NCBI RefSeq assembly: GCF_932294415.1
Contig: NC_065542.1
Location: 40,885,942 to 40,949,941, forward strand
Reading direction: 5' to 3'
DNA length: 64,000 bases
Source of the DNA: Quercus robur
Lineage: Eukaryota; Streptophyta; Magnoliopsida; Fagales; Fagaceae
Below the pieces are notes generated by a model. It saw only the letters and a program-made list of their open reading frames with translations. It had not been told where the DNA came from and searched no databases. Positions 11,403-22,084 of this stretch are shown here, in pieces; position 1 is the stretch's first letter; every line of letters starts with the position of its first letter. The translations under genes were made by a program, and so were the position numbers.

Positions 11403-13230
11403 CTCCTTGGTCGACTTGCATACCTGCCTTCGCTAAATCCACTGCATCATTTAAGCTAGACCCATTACTCTCCATTAATTGTACTTGATCCTCCAGGGAA
11501 CATTCCTCTCCTTCCTCAATTGGCTTTCCCATATTCTTATCTCGGAGGGAATGATCAATTCTCTTGAGTAACCCTTTGGGAATTTTAAGAGTTTCGATCT
11601 CCATACTACAGCTGGAATTGCCTTCATTGGAGGAGTGGCCATTGGAATTTTCTGACAGGGGCCGCTGCAGTTGTGTTTGACGGAATTGGGGTTGCTTCTC
11701 ATAATTCTTGTCACCGTTCTTGTCCCTGGAGGAAACGCTTCTCATCTCTATCTCTCTCACGGAGTCCCTAACTTCTTGGTCACCATCAATGGGTTGCTAG
11801 ACTCGTTAGCGAAGGTTTCTTCAAATAAGACCCTCCAGCTTTAAAACCTTTAAAGATCAACTTTGGGTTCGAATCATCCGAAGTTTTCATCGCAAAACTA
11901 TGGATAGGTTTGACCTTAAACGGCTTAGAATTAGTTAATCTCCACTTAAAGGAAGGGTTTTGGTGTGTAATTATCTGTTCGGACTGACCTTTCTGAGTTG
12001 ATAAGGTTTTTTGACTCTTTCTTGTGGTTTTACTCTTAGGGGCACAGCCACTTGTTTTGGCCTGATCAGTATTATGGCTTGAGATCTTCTACGAACGCGA
12101 TACGTCATGCCCTTTGATAGCTATAGAAGATTCGAGATCTTTTACTGAATCTAGGCCTACTGTAGGGAATCCCATTGATGGGCTTAATACGCTGATGGGC
12201 CCAGCCGTGCTATGGTCAACATAACCAGATTGGGCTGGAGTTTCAAAGTCTTTTCCCCCCTTTTTCCAAATTTCCTTTTACGTGCAACAATAACCCAAGG
12301 TCCAAAAGGAGTTTCGTCAATTCCAACTTTCTCATTTGTCTTTTCCTGTGCCCTTTAATTCTCCGTTTTGGCATCTTTCTCATACTTGTCATCTTTTTGT
12401 GTTTGCACTGGTTGTTGTATTTTGTAAGGACAACCTTCAGCTTTATGCCCCACCCTTCCACAGGCAAATCAAAGAGATTGAATGCCTTCGTGTTGAACCA
12501 TTTGCCTAATCCCACCAACTCTGATAGTCTTTACTATAGTTTCATCAAGATTTACTTGGATATAGAGTCGCGCAAACCGCCCCCTAGCCTCCATCACTGT
12601 ATGAGTGTCCACTTTAAGGACTGGACCAATGGCTCTACCGATATCCCAGAGGATTGACTCTTCATAATATTCTATGGGTAGTTCCGGTAAGCGAATCCAA
12701 ACGGCGACTGCGGATAGATTTGCCAACGACGGTATGAAGTTAGGTTCCCATTGTCTGATGGAAAGGTAATGTCCATTCATAAACTATGGGCCATTCTTCA
12801 AAACTCTCGAGTGATCCTCCATTTGTGAAAACTTGATGAGGAAAAAGTCATGGCCGAGTCCAACACAGTCCATCTTCCCCATAGGCTTCCAAAGGCTGGT
12901 TAGACGTGAGACCAGATAATGATAACCTATAGTTTATTCAAAAACCTTAACAATAAAGGCATTGTTCCAGGCAACTCGGATTCTTGTTTTCCTTGCACTA
13001 GATAATCTTACCACCACCTCCCCAGGAGGCAAGTCTTCTTCTTCATGGTCTAATTCCACTTCAAACTCCATGCTATTTTCAAAAGCAAAAGCTAGCTCAT
13101 ATGCACCAGGGATAAGCCCTAGAAGCTTTGTTTTATATGAACCTCCAACCCCCCTAGAGTCTAGAGAGAGTGGTTCAGATGAGCTTTTGTTTCGGATATT
13201 CTCCTTAACTTTCTTCGTACTCCTTTGCAA
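11403..13230 (-). pseudogene. LINE-2 ORF1 (DUF4283-like gag with zinc-knuckle)
   Basis: The reading starts near 13230 and continues with ELDHEEEDLPPGEVVVRLSS and, after a frame break, LSAVAVWIRLPELPIEYYEE and ARGRFARLYIQVNLDE (12780-12469). This is the DUF4283-type segment of plant LINE ORF1 proteins, which bind the element RNA. A knuckle, FACGRVGHKAEGCPYK, follows near 12470-12425; its first Cys position is occupied by an in-frame TGA. The low-complexity tail (11760-11403) is polar and frameshifted. Confidence 0.75.
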
Positions 13231-13345
13231 TTCCTCGTCTTCTTCCCTAGACCTGACGGCAGACTCGCTTGTTATTCTCTCTTAGCTACACAACTCTCTA
13301 TGACTGTGTCTATTTTTGTAAGTGGGGCAGGTTGAACACACACAT

Positions 13346-13594
13346 AAATTACTCTACAGATTACATATTTCTAAAGAGTTTAAGCTAATTTAAGCATTGG
13401 AGGCTCCTTAGCAGGCCCCTAAACTCGTGTCATTATTTGTTTAGTGCTTACTTCGGTACAGGATCTCCAGGTCATCCATAGTACCGACGAGGAACATACT
13501 GTCGAACTCCAGGTCATCCATTATACTGAAGAGGTACATACTAACGAGCTCCAGGTCATCCATTGTACTGACAAGATGAAATTCTGCTTCATCA
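13346..13594 (+). repeat. Truncated 5' LTR with three 42-bp tandem units
   Basis: This stretch matches the second half of the 3' LTR (AAGCTAA..TTAAG, GCAGGCCC, GACGAGGAACATA) and ends in the same CTGCTTCATCA. It holds three copies of a 42-bp unit starting CTCCAGGTCATCCAT at 13465, 13507 and 13549, where the 3' LTR has a single copy. It is followed without PBS or gag by RNase H coding sequence at 13595. Confidence 0.75.
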
Positions 13595-15451
13595 CATACC
13601 ATTATAGTTATGACAGACCAGCCAATCCGAAAAGCAATGAGCAAACTAGATGCTGCAGGTCGTATGGTCTAGTGGGCAGTTGAACTAAGCCAGTTTGATA
13701 TTGAGTATAGGCTAAGAACAGCAATCAAAGTGCAAGCTTTAGCAAATTTCATAGCGAAATTCACTCTTCTAGACCCTGATCAAGAAGTAGATAGTTGGAC
13801 AACTTGCTCAGATGGCTCATCAGTAACTTATAATGAGGTCCCTAGAGAATGACGTCCTTAAATACGGGGTTCAACTCCAATTTCCAGCAATGAACAATGA
13901 GGCGGAGTATGAAGCAGTACTTGCTAGCTTAAGGGTTGCCAGAGCCTTCTAAGCTGATTGTTGGGCAAATAACCAATGAAGATGAAGCCAAGGAGGAAAG
14001 GATGAAAAAATACCTACAGCTGACAAGCCATCTCATTGACGAGTTTGATAACGTTAAACTCGAGCTAATTCCAAGGGAAGAAAACTTAGTTGTTGACGAG
14101 GTAGCTAGACTTGCCTCAATCAAAGATGCTTAAGCAACAGTAGGTTTGTTCATGGAGGTTTAGACGACCCCCAGTATTGACGGACTGCAGATCCTTGCGA
14201 TTCAGAAACCAAGCAACTGGACGGAACCAATCATATCCTACATCGGAAACAACCAACTCCCATCTGACTCGTCAGAGGAGAAAAAGATCAGAGTCTGAGC
14301 AGCAAGGTTCATTGTTTTGAATGGAGAACTCTACAAAAGAGGATTCTCAATGTCGTACCTAAAATGATTGACCCTTGACGAAGCAATGTATGTGCTACGA
14401 GAGATACACAAAGGTGTCTGTGGTAACCATTCCGAACCACGATCCCTGGTGGCAAAGATGATTAGGGCAGACTACTTTTGGCCAACTATGTAAAAGGATG
14501 CAGCTGAACTTGTGAAGAAGTGTGATAAATGTCAGCAGTTTGGCAATGTGCAGCATATACCTGGGGAGTTATTGACGAGCATCTCTTCACCCTGGCCATT
14601 TTCAACGTGGGAATAGACATCGTCGGCCCACTCCCTTTGGGAAAGAGGCAAGTGAAGTTCCTACTCATAGCCATCAACTACTTCACCAAATGGGTTGAAG
14701 TAGAACCATTAGCAGTAATCACCGAAGACAAAATACAGACCTTTGTTTGGAAGAACATCGTCTGTAGGTTTGGGATCCTTAGGACGATCATATCTAATAA
14801 TGGTTGTCAGTTTGATAGTCGAAAATTCAAGGAGTTTTGCATAGAACTAGGGATACAAAATTACTACTCGTCACTTGGGCTTCCACAAGCTAATAGGTAG
14901 ACATAAGTAACAAATTGTACTTTGCTTAAACTCATCAAAGCATGACTTTAGGGGGCAAAGGGTGCATGGCCTGAAGAGTTACTTGGGGTATTATGGGCTT
15001 GCAAAACAACAATGAGAACACCAATAGGAGAAACTCCATTCAAGTTGGCTTTCAGCATTGAAGTAGTTATTCTAGTCGAGATAGGAGTCTCTAGCCTTAG
15101 GCAAGCTCATTACGACGAAGGTACAAACAATGAAGAACTGAGACTCAGCTTAGATTGTTTGGCTAAAGTTAGAGATGAGGCAGCCTTAAGAATGGCTGGA
15201 TACCAACAAAAAATGTAGAAGTACTACAATCAGAGGGTGAAACTCAGAAGGTTCAACCCTGATGACATGGTGCTGTGGAAAGTCTCCCAAGCTACTAGGG
15301 ATCCAGTGTAAGGGAAGTTAGGGCCTACTTATGAAGGTCCATACAAGGTCGTCCGTTACTCCAGAGGAGGAAGTTATTATTTGAAGGATTTGGAAGGCAA
15401 TCCAATTCCTCGTCCTTGGAACATGAAACATCTCAAGAAGTACTATCAGTG
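13595..15451 (+). pseudogene. Ty3/gypsy pol remnant: RNase H and integrase
   Basis: Reading begins HTIIVMTDQPIRKAMSKLDA, then an in-frame TAG replaces the usual Lys codon before WAVELSQFDIEYRLRT. RNase H ends with RMKKYLQLTSHLIDEFDNVK and IPREENLVVDEVARLA (13936-14133). Integrase has an HHCC-like segment (EIHKGVCGNH, KCDKCQQ), GIDIVGPLP with the first catalytic Asp, and SNNGCQF where the second catalytic Asp is normally found (here Asn). The third (Glu) region is broken by stops. The tail 15012-15451 ends NMKHLKKYYQ. At least six stops or frame breaks make it non-functional. Confidence 0.85.
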
Positions 15452-15719
15452 AAAACTATTGCTTGGCCTAATAAGCTTTGCTTGAGCACCTTGCTTGACT
15501 CAGATAAACGACATCTAATTATTTTTTCTTTCAATTTGTTTTGTTAAAGCTATTTTTAGTTTGTTGTTTTCCTTGTAATTCCTTCATATATAAGGAATGC
15601 ATGAAATAATAAGGCTTGTTTAGCCATCCTTTTTTTTAAAATAAAGTTTGACAAAATGTCAAAACTAAAGTTCAATGGCGAAAGGAAAGTTACTAAAATC
15701 TAGCAACAAATCACAAACG

Positions 15720-16030
15720 AGAATGACAAAAGCTCGAATGATGAGTGAAACTCGTAAAGTGTGGTAAAATCTCGAAGGGGTTAAAATCACAAAATATGGT
15801 AAAGGCTCTAATGATGAGTTAAAATCATAAATGTGGTAAAAACTTACAACATTAGTTAAAATCACAAACGTGGTAAAAAACTCACAAGATGAGTTAAAAT
15901 CACAGCAAATGGTAAAAACTCCAAATGATGAGTTGAAAATCATAGATGTGGTAATGACTCTAACAATGAGCTGAAATCACATGGTAAAATCTCAAATGAC
16001 GAGTTAAATTATTAAGTGGAGTAATAAAAG
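15720..16030. repeat. Minisatellite (~35-45-bp units) 3' of pol in the gypsy element
   Basis: Seven or so degenerate units share GATGAGTTAAAATCACAAA followed by TGGTAAAAACTC. They lie between the end of pol and the antisense ORF. Unit length and spacing vary, as expected for an old array. Confidence 0.75.
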
Positions 16031-16206
16031 AGCAAGCGTGAATCATAAGAACTTCGAAGTTCTAAACAAGATAAATGTATTGTTTCTCAAACAAAAGCCT
16101 CAAAACAGGAGGCACCCATTGTTTCCAAATTTCAAACCTCAAAACATGAGGCATCCATTGTCTTTAAAATGAAAAAAAAAAAAAAAAATTTACTTAAATT
16201 TTTTAT

Positions 16207-18508
16207 TCAAGGAACATTGACAATCTCCTTAACACGGTCTGCCTCTATCTGAGCCTCGTCATTAGCTCCTCCTATAGCTGCACCCTCTCCTCCAACAACC
16301 TTGGTAGCTTCAACAATTGTTTCACCTTCTTTTTCATTGACTTCGTCAGCTAGGATCTTAATGTCAATAGCTTCAAAGTCCAGATTTGCAAAATCAGCTA
16401 CATGGCTATGGTGCTTCATCATCCAACGATGAAAAAGCTCGAAACCCTTGAATTATTGCTCGAACCACATGTTAGAGAAGTGATTAGACTCCAAGAACTT
16501 GGCAATCACCTTCTCATGCTCCTCGTCAGTTCTTAGAAGGGCAGCTTGGACTTCCTCATCTTTCTGAATGACGAGCTTCTTCTCAATCTTCAGTGCTTCC
16601 TTCAGTTCTTTCCCCTTCTCCTTGGCCTTGGTCAACTAGTCTATAGCTTCAATCAGACCATGAGCTTTCAGCCTCAACAGAATCAACCTTGGAGTTGGTC
16701 ACTCCTACCTTCTCCTCGCTGCTCAAGTAGTCCGTCGTTAAGCTAAGGGACTCACCAAGAACCTGAAAAAAATAAAAGGGTTAGTAATTTTTAACAGGTA
16801 TAACTACTTGACGAATGATGAAGAAACGTTGAACGAAATACCTGAACTAGTTTATGAATATGATAGTTGACCAGTTTGTGAGAAGAGATAGACAAGAGAC
16901 CTTTAAGCTCGTCGTCAGTAATGACATTATGAGCTCGTCCAAGGGCAGTTATAGGGTCGTCCCAAACACTCTTGCCAACCTTGGCTTTCCCTTTAGAGTG
17001 TGTGGTCAAAGGGCTGAAGTTCATCATCTCGAGGGAAGGAGTAGGAGAAGAAGGAGTACAAAAAAGTGATTGGAGGGCAGGAGTTTCATCTTTCCCTTCA
17101 TCCAGCTTACGTTTCTTTGATCCAGGGGTAATGAGAGATAGGGGTTCATTCTTCAAGTTCTTAAGATGGGCATACCTGTCTTTGTTGTACCTAGTGGCCA
17201 TTTCTGCAAAGAGAAGGTTAGTAGGGTGAAAATCTATAAGGTAAAGACAAGAAAGAACTAAAAACCTACTCTTCTCTTCCTGGGAAATTTCCTTCAAAAC
17301 GTACGTAAAAGGCTCGGGTCCAAGACAACACTCGTACAGATGACGAGGGTCAACCAGCTCGTCGAAATTGTCAACTGTGAGGGCAAACTCAAGGGCTGCC
17401 TTAATTCGTCCTTGGTAGTGTTCCTTCAACAAAGGATGATCAGCAACTGCAAAAGAGGAGACAAAAAAAAGATTAGAAAAGCAGTAAAACTTAAAACAAT
17501 TTGTTTAATGAAGAGGAAGAAAGAGACGCACCAAGAGAAGGGATTTCCTATTTCCGTAGCAACCACGGGACCTTACCCCACAGGTCGTCAGACATGGTTT
17601 CCCATCCAGATCCATAAATGAAGAAACATCGTGACTTCCAATCACGAAAGGAAGTAGGGAAGCTACTAATGATTCTAGACTCCATATTCCAAGGTAGAAG
17701 TTCGAAATACCCATAATGGGTGGAAAGCTTCAAACGATAGGTAAAGAAACTCATTCAGGGTAATTATGTCCCCATCATGGACAGACACCCAGATCGACAT
17801 GCAACCAATAATTGTTCTCCATGCATTAGAGATGAGCTGACTAGGTGCAGCATTTAAAGCAGAAAGGAGCTGCACAATAAAATGATGAACTAGAAAACGA
17901 AGACCACATGAAAAAGCAGCTTTGTAAAAACTCATCTCGCCATGGGCAAAAGTGCATGCTTTCTCATTAGGATGAGGTAATCTTATAGATACTCCCTTAG
18001 GGAGTTGAAACCTCTTGCAAATAGATTTCAAATGTCTCATCTCTAAAAGGCAAGACTCAGAGAGAGCATGAAAGGGGATTGAAGACGAAGGAATTTTTGA
18101 AGAAAAGGAGGGTTTTGAAGACGATGAAGGTTTTGGCATTACAATTTCAAAATCTTTGTCAAAGGACTCACCACTTGACGACAAACCAGTTTCTAACTCA
18201 TTGGACCTAATGTCGCTATCCCTGTACTCTATGGTAGTCATCTCTAGATGATGGGCGATTAGAGAACGACGAAGCAAAGGGTAAAGGCCAATCAAAACGG
18301 GCCTGAAAGCCCCACAGTTTTGAGGAACAAATAAACCTACTTGGGGATGGCGTCCACCAGAAGACTCAAGAAACACTCCTAACCTAGCAAAGAAGAACGA
18401 AATAGAGGGAGCCTCCTTCCTAATAAAATCAAAATCAACCATTAAGAGAGAAACGAGAGTCTTACCGTGTAGAAAGTGCAAGAATTCTCTTTTAGTTTTG
18501 AACTCCAA
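16207..18508 (-). pseudogene. Antisense accessory ORF of the Tat-like element (putative gypsy-type transposon domain, PF04195-like)
   Basis: On the strand opposite pol, 18508-17675 encodes an open segment with FFARLGVFLESSGGRHPQVG, LPKGVSIRLPHPNEKACTF and AAPSQLISNAWRTIIGC, typical of the plant 'putative gypsy type transposon' family. A frameshift near 17750 moves the frame to HYGYFELLPWNMESR. After probable introns (donor near 17530, acceptor near 17446) it continues LKEHYQGRIKAALEFALTVD and, from 17200, EMATRYNKDRYAHLKNLK. A charged Lys/Glu-rich coiled-coil-like tail (16635-16453) and an acidic end (16422-16207) follow. Its function is unknown. Tat-lineage elements often carry such antisense genes. 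Confidence 0.72.
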
Positions 18509-18772
18509 GCTTAGTGTATAATGAAGAAGAAGAAGAGGAATATGAGAAGGCTTTTTTTATAGAAAAAAAAAGGAAATGAATTCAATGCGTAGAAAACTCA
18601 AGGAAAACCTACATGTGCGGCCAACTCAAACACGGAACGTGGCGATCAGCTAACTAAAATATCGCCCCACAATAAATATGATGGGACGAGGATCTTGAGG
18701 CACGTACAAAGTAATCCGCCCAAAACAGACTTTCCATATTCCTTAGCTCGTCTACATGATAGACGACAAAGG

Positions 18773-18787
18773 AATAAAGGGGGCAAC
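18773..18787 (+). other. Polypurine tract of the gypsy element
   Basis: The purine-rich GGAATAAAGGGGGCAAC lies directly against the TGATGAG start of the 3' LTR, where plus-strand priming would occur. Confidence 0.75.
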
Positions 18788-19182
18788 TGATGAGTAGCAT
18801 ACAAATGATCATCCATCATTCACAAACCGTCACTAACAGTGACGAGTAAGGGTATGGATGAGTGTGCATGCATTAACTCTAGGCAGTAATCAATAAGTGA
18901 GCAATGAATAGCACAAAACCTGCAACATAACGGTCTGCTGAGTATTAACTCGACATAAGACTATATAAAGTTGGGAAAAACAGGTAAAAGGACATGAACA
19001 CACACAACTATAAAAATTATAGTTTTTCCAGAAAGAGAATAAGCTAACTTAAGTATCAAAGGGTCTTTGGTAGGCCCTACACTGGTACCCTTATCCATTG
19101 AGGGCTTTATGTGACACAGGTTTTATAGGTCGTCCATCAACTAACGAGGAACATATTGACGAGGCAAATTACTGCTTCATCA
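18788..19182 (+). repeat. 3' LTR of the gypsy element (395 bp)
   Basis: It begins TGATGAGTAGCA and ends TGCTTCATCA, so its ends are inverted (TGATGA/TCATCA). It is preceded by the polypurine tract. A TATA-like ACTATATAAAG lies at about 18960. Its right half matches the truncated 5' LTR at 13346-13594. Confidence 0.82.
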
Positions 19183-19423
19183 GATACTATTTTCTTAACT
19201 TTCAAGTGATATTGGTATGGTTAAGGGTTTTGTAATTCAATTGGATCTCATGATATTTTCAATAGAGATGGAGACCAAAGTTCAAATTCCTCATTCTCTA
19301 TTGTTGTAACTCTTGAATTATCAAATATCAAAATATTAAAAAAAAATGATATTTATGTAATTTATTGAATATCGTATGGCTTTAAAATATTTTAGGTTCA
19401 AAATTGGGTTTGTAGGTGTTGCT

Positions 19424-19593
19424 GGCCCATATATTCGTGAACAAGTGAAGATGGCTTGAATGATGGGCCCTTTCACCATGGCCTCGGCTCAAAGTCTCTC
19501 ACAAAGGACCAATCAGAGCTGAAGTTAGGGGCGTTTATGATATTTAACCACACTCTTGTACCTATAAATAACTCTCTCTTTAGTTTAGGGTTT
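19424..19593 (+). promoter_or_regulatory. Promoter of the snoRNA gene: Site II, TATA and telo-box elements
   Basis: Site II motifs occur as GGCCCA (19424-19429) and TGGGCC (19464-19469). A TATA box, TATAAATA, is at 19563-19570, and a telo-box, TTTAGGGTTT, follows at 19584-19593 near the expected start. This combination is known from promoters of plant ribosomal-protein and snoRNA genes. The first C/D snoRNA lies about 210 bases downstream on the same strand. Confidence 0.75.
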
Positions 19594-19802
19594 CATTCTC
19601 ACAGTCACAGGCAATCGTTTGCTGCCTATAAAGTACGCCGTCGTTCTGTTACCCAGTTACACACATATCCCCTTTTCTCTTAACACTTGGAATCCCCATT
19701 GGGATTTCACTTTGCTTCTTTATGCTTATCAAAATCCATATCTATTTTACGAGCTGGGTTTTTGTTTTTGAATTTTCATGTTAGAAATATGAAGTGGTGA
19801 AT

Positions 19803-19895
19803 GGAGAACGAGATGATGAGGAATATGTTTCCCTATTGGTTTGATTGCCGATATGATGGCATCAATCATGTATTAGCTCTAGCTGATTGTTCTCC
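19803..19895 (+). ncRNA. C/D box snoRNA, copy 1 (predicted 18S rRNA 2'-O-methylation guide)
   Basis: The ends form a stem, GGAGAAC with GTTCTCC. C box ATGATGA is at 19813-19819, a C'-like ATATGATGG near 19850, and D box CTGA at 19883-19886. The 13 bases before the D box, GTATTAGCTCTAG, are perfectly complementary to CTAGAGCTAATAC, a highly conserved stretch near the 5' end of eukaryotic 18S rRNA. By the D+5 rule the methylated base would be the A of CUAGA, which I believe corresponds to human Am159. A second conserved segment around CCCTATTGGTTTGATTG may be a D' guide; I could not assign its target. Confidence 0.82.
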
Positions 19896-20003
19896 ATCTC
19901 CACACAAAATCAAATATATACAATTTAATTTTGTTTTCTTTCTGTATTTTTATTAACAAAATAAAATGTGGGTTTGGTTGGTTTTCATGATTTATGGAGT
20001 TGG

Positions 20004-20099
20004 GAGAATGAAATGATGACTGAGACATATTTGTTTCCCTATTGGTTTGATTGCCGTCATGATGGCATCTTTATGTATTAGCTCTATCTGATCATTCTC
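20004..20099 (+). ncRNA. C/D box snoRNA, copy 2
   Basis: The terminal stem is GAGAATGA with TCATTCTC. C box ATGATGA is at 20013-20019 and D box CTGA at 20088-20091. It shares the central CCCTATTGGTTTGATTG block and the guide GTATTAGCTCTA with copy 1. The base next to the D box differs (T instead of G), leaving the predicted D+5 target unchanged. The stem base changes are compensatory relative to copy 1, which supports a folded RNA product. Confidence 0.8.
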
Positions 20100-20557
20100 T
20101 TCCTTTATACACAGTTTTGGATTTTGAAAATGCTCTTTTAAACTCCTATGTGTTGGTTAAATATTTCATGTTAAGAGTGTAATTTGTCATTTTATTTCAC
20201 GTGTATTACTATTATTACCTTTGGGTATTTTCCGAATCATGAATAAAAATAATGTAGTATTTTTGTGGCAGTTCTAAGAATATGAGTTACAGAAAAGACT
20301 CTTTTAGTGTAGTCCTGTTTGACACAGAGGAGCTTAAACTACTGGCAACTGGCAAGACTGTTTCAGCAGTTGACTTAACTAATTTATATTAGTGTAGTCT
20401 TATTCTATGAACTACTTGGTTGGCCACAACTGGCTGATTGGTCAACTAGAGCTGTTGGGTTAGGATCCAGTGACTAATAATTTGAATTTTCATCTTAAAC
20501 TTGATCAGCAAAATTTAATTTGATTTTTCATCTTAAACTTGATTAGCAAAATTTGTG
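20100..20557 (+). other. Spacer between snoRNA copies 2 and 3
   Basis: No further C/D snoRNA is evident. A direct repeat of TCATCTTAAACTTGAT..AGCAAAATTT occurs just before copy 3 (about 20490-20555). TAGTGTAGTC occurs twice (about 20307 and 20391). An H/ACA RNA cannot be excluded without folding. Confidence 0.4.
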
Positions 20558-20641
20558 GAGAATTAAATGATGATCGTTATATGTTTCCCTATTGGTTTGA
20601 TTGCCGTAATGATGGCACAATTTGTATTAGCTATCATTCTC
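20558..20641 (+). ncRNA. C/D box snoRNA, copy 3, D box lost
   Basis: It keeps the stem ends (GAGAAT with ATTCTC), the C box ATGATGA at 20567-20573 and the conserved central block. Compared with copy 2, a short segment holding the end of the guide and the CTGA D box is missing, leaving GTATTAGCTATCATTCTC. It is probably a non-functional member of the cluster. Confidence 0.65.
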
Positions 20642-20889
20642 TTCATAGTATAATCTTTGCGTTTTCTTTATCTTCAGAACATTGTCTTATGATATTGATA
20701 ATTAATAATTCAATGTATCAATTGTTTTCAGAAAAATTAATAACAACCATTATAGCCATAAATTATATATTGGAGAAAACAATCACTGTTCTTTCACAAA
20801 TGGATTTCAATGCATTACAAAACAAAATGACAATTGATACATTGAATTATTAATTATCAATATCATATGAAAATTCTGCATATGAATAT

Positions 20890-21024
20890 ATGGTTGATGA
20901 AAGATGCTTTCTTCATTTACCCACCGATAACAGGGGAAGTGACTCTTCTCCTATCGCACACTGCCTAAACAAGGTCTTTGACTCCATGTTTAACTCCACT
21001 GAAGCTGGCTCTAGAAAATTTTAG
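20890..21024 (+). other. Short open frame (44 codons), possible terminal exon or gene fragment
   Basis: The frame starts at ATG 20890 and ends at TAG 21022-21024. Its composition is protein-like (SDSSPIAHCLNKVFDSMFNS) and the following 100 bases look like a plant 3' UTR. It is downstream of, and on the same strand as, the snoRNA cluster, so it could be the last exon of a host transcript or a fragment of an unrelated gene. The family was not recognised. Confidence 0.35.
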
Positions 21025-22084
21025 GTAGGGTTGTACCAGTCTACCAGAGAACCAGAATTGGACTGAATGAAGATGGGAACAGCTTGGAGGGTGTGCTCAA
21101 TGCTAAGATTGTAATTGTAAAATCTTGTATTAATTTTTCATTTGTTGGCAAGTGTCCCAGTTTTTCAGTTGTGGATTGGTGGCTGTTTGGAATAATATAC
21201 TCTTATGCTCAGTTGTGTATATTTTGATTGAAATATTATCTTGAAAAAAACAACCTTGCTTCGTTTTATTGATTGGAATTGGAATATGTTATTAAAGGGA
21301 ATTGCCTTATATCTGAATTCAATGAGCACCACTTTTACCCTAGAACCTCCCAAATAATAATTCTTAAATTCATTTGGTGCATCCGTGTGCATGAACTCCC
21401 CAATCTATTGCATGAATATGGTTTGTCAACCTCCAGATTTTGCTGTAGGGAGCAACTATTCTTACTAGAGGCGACTAATTGGTAATGACAACAATGTTTG
21501 TTCTATTAGGTTCACCAACAGAAACATAAGGATATGTCCTCGGCCTCATCTGAGGAATTTTTTTTAACTGGTACTAAACAACCTAAATTCATATTTATTA
21601 TGAATGAATTAGGTTCACAGTGAGAAGAGATGACGATATGGATTATTCTGTCTATAAATTAAGACGAGGGGAAATAGCCTTTATGTGATGAGACAATATC
21701 GGTAAAGACAGTTTAGCTACAATATCGGTTTTGGTTTAAGACTATAACTTTATTTAATATCTTTTTATTAGAAGTGAATTTTAACAAATTCACCTTTGAA
21801 TTTTAACAAATTCACCTTTCAATTTTACATCTTCTTCTCATCATTAAATTGTTTAAATTGTAACTCTTTATAGTTTAAAATGATGTAAATAAAATATAAG
21901 ATCATAGATTATATAGTAAATAATATTCGATTGATACAAAACTTGACATGTTTATTAAGACTTAAAAGCATAAAGAATAATGTTTATTTTATTGAGTAAG
22001 GTTGTAGCCTTACGCTACAACTAATTTCGTAGTTTAATTTTATCCTATCGATAATATGTTGTAGACCCACTTCTAGATTTACTG
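21025..22084. other. Intergenic, nothing recognised
   Basis: AT-rich non-coding sequence. A short direct repeat of GAATTTTAACAAATTCACC occurs at about 21775-21820. No gene, RNA or clear transposon end was seen. Confidence 0.5.

Larger units (their letters stand above)
9237..13345 (-). mobile_element. LINE-2: second L1-type LINE, 5' part only (ORF1 to mid-RT)
   Basis: Minus-strand order is a 5' leader (about 13345-13231), ORF1 with DUF4283-like and zinc-knuckle parts (13230-11403), ORF2 endonuclease (11402-10692) and RT (10523-9237). It stops just after the RT catalytic FVDDLMLLAKAD. The rest of RT, RNase H and the 3' end are absent. A LINE inserts from its 3' end, so a copy lacking the 3' half must have lost it later. 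Here the cut joins directly to the ORF1 remnant of LINE-1. Confidence 0.85.
13346..19182 (+). mobile_element. Degenerate Ty3/gypsy retrotransposon, Tat/Retand-like
   Basis: Components in order are a truncated 5' LTR (13346-13594), RNase H and integrase remnants (13595-15451), a minisatellite (about 15720-16030), an antisense accessory ORF (18508-16207, minus), a polypurine tract (18773-18787) and a 3' LTR (18788-19182). The absence of a chromodomain, the integrase tail ending in an HLKKYY-like motif and an antisense ORF 3' of pol are features of the Tat lineage. gag, protease and most of RT are missing. The left edge was cut where LINE-2 now lies, so no left target duplication survives; GATAC follows the 3' LTR. 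Confidence 0.82.

Noticed and set aside
13936-15218. Short plus-strand frames as separate genes
   Set aside because: They are RNase H and integrase pieces of one decayed gypsy pol.
20280-20480. Possible H/ACA snoRNA between C/D copies
   Set aside because: No convincing H box and ACA box pair with two hairpins could be seen by eye.
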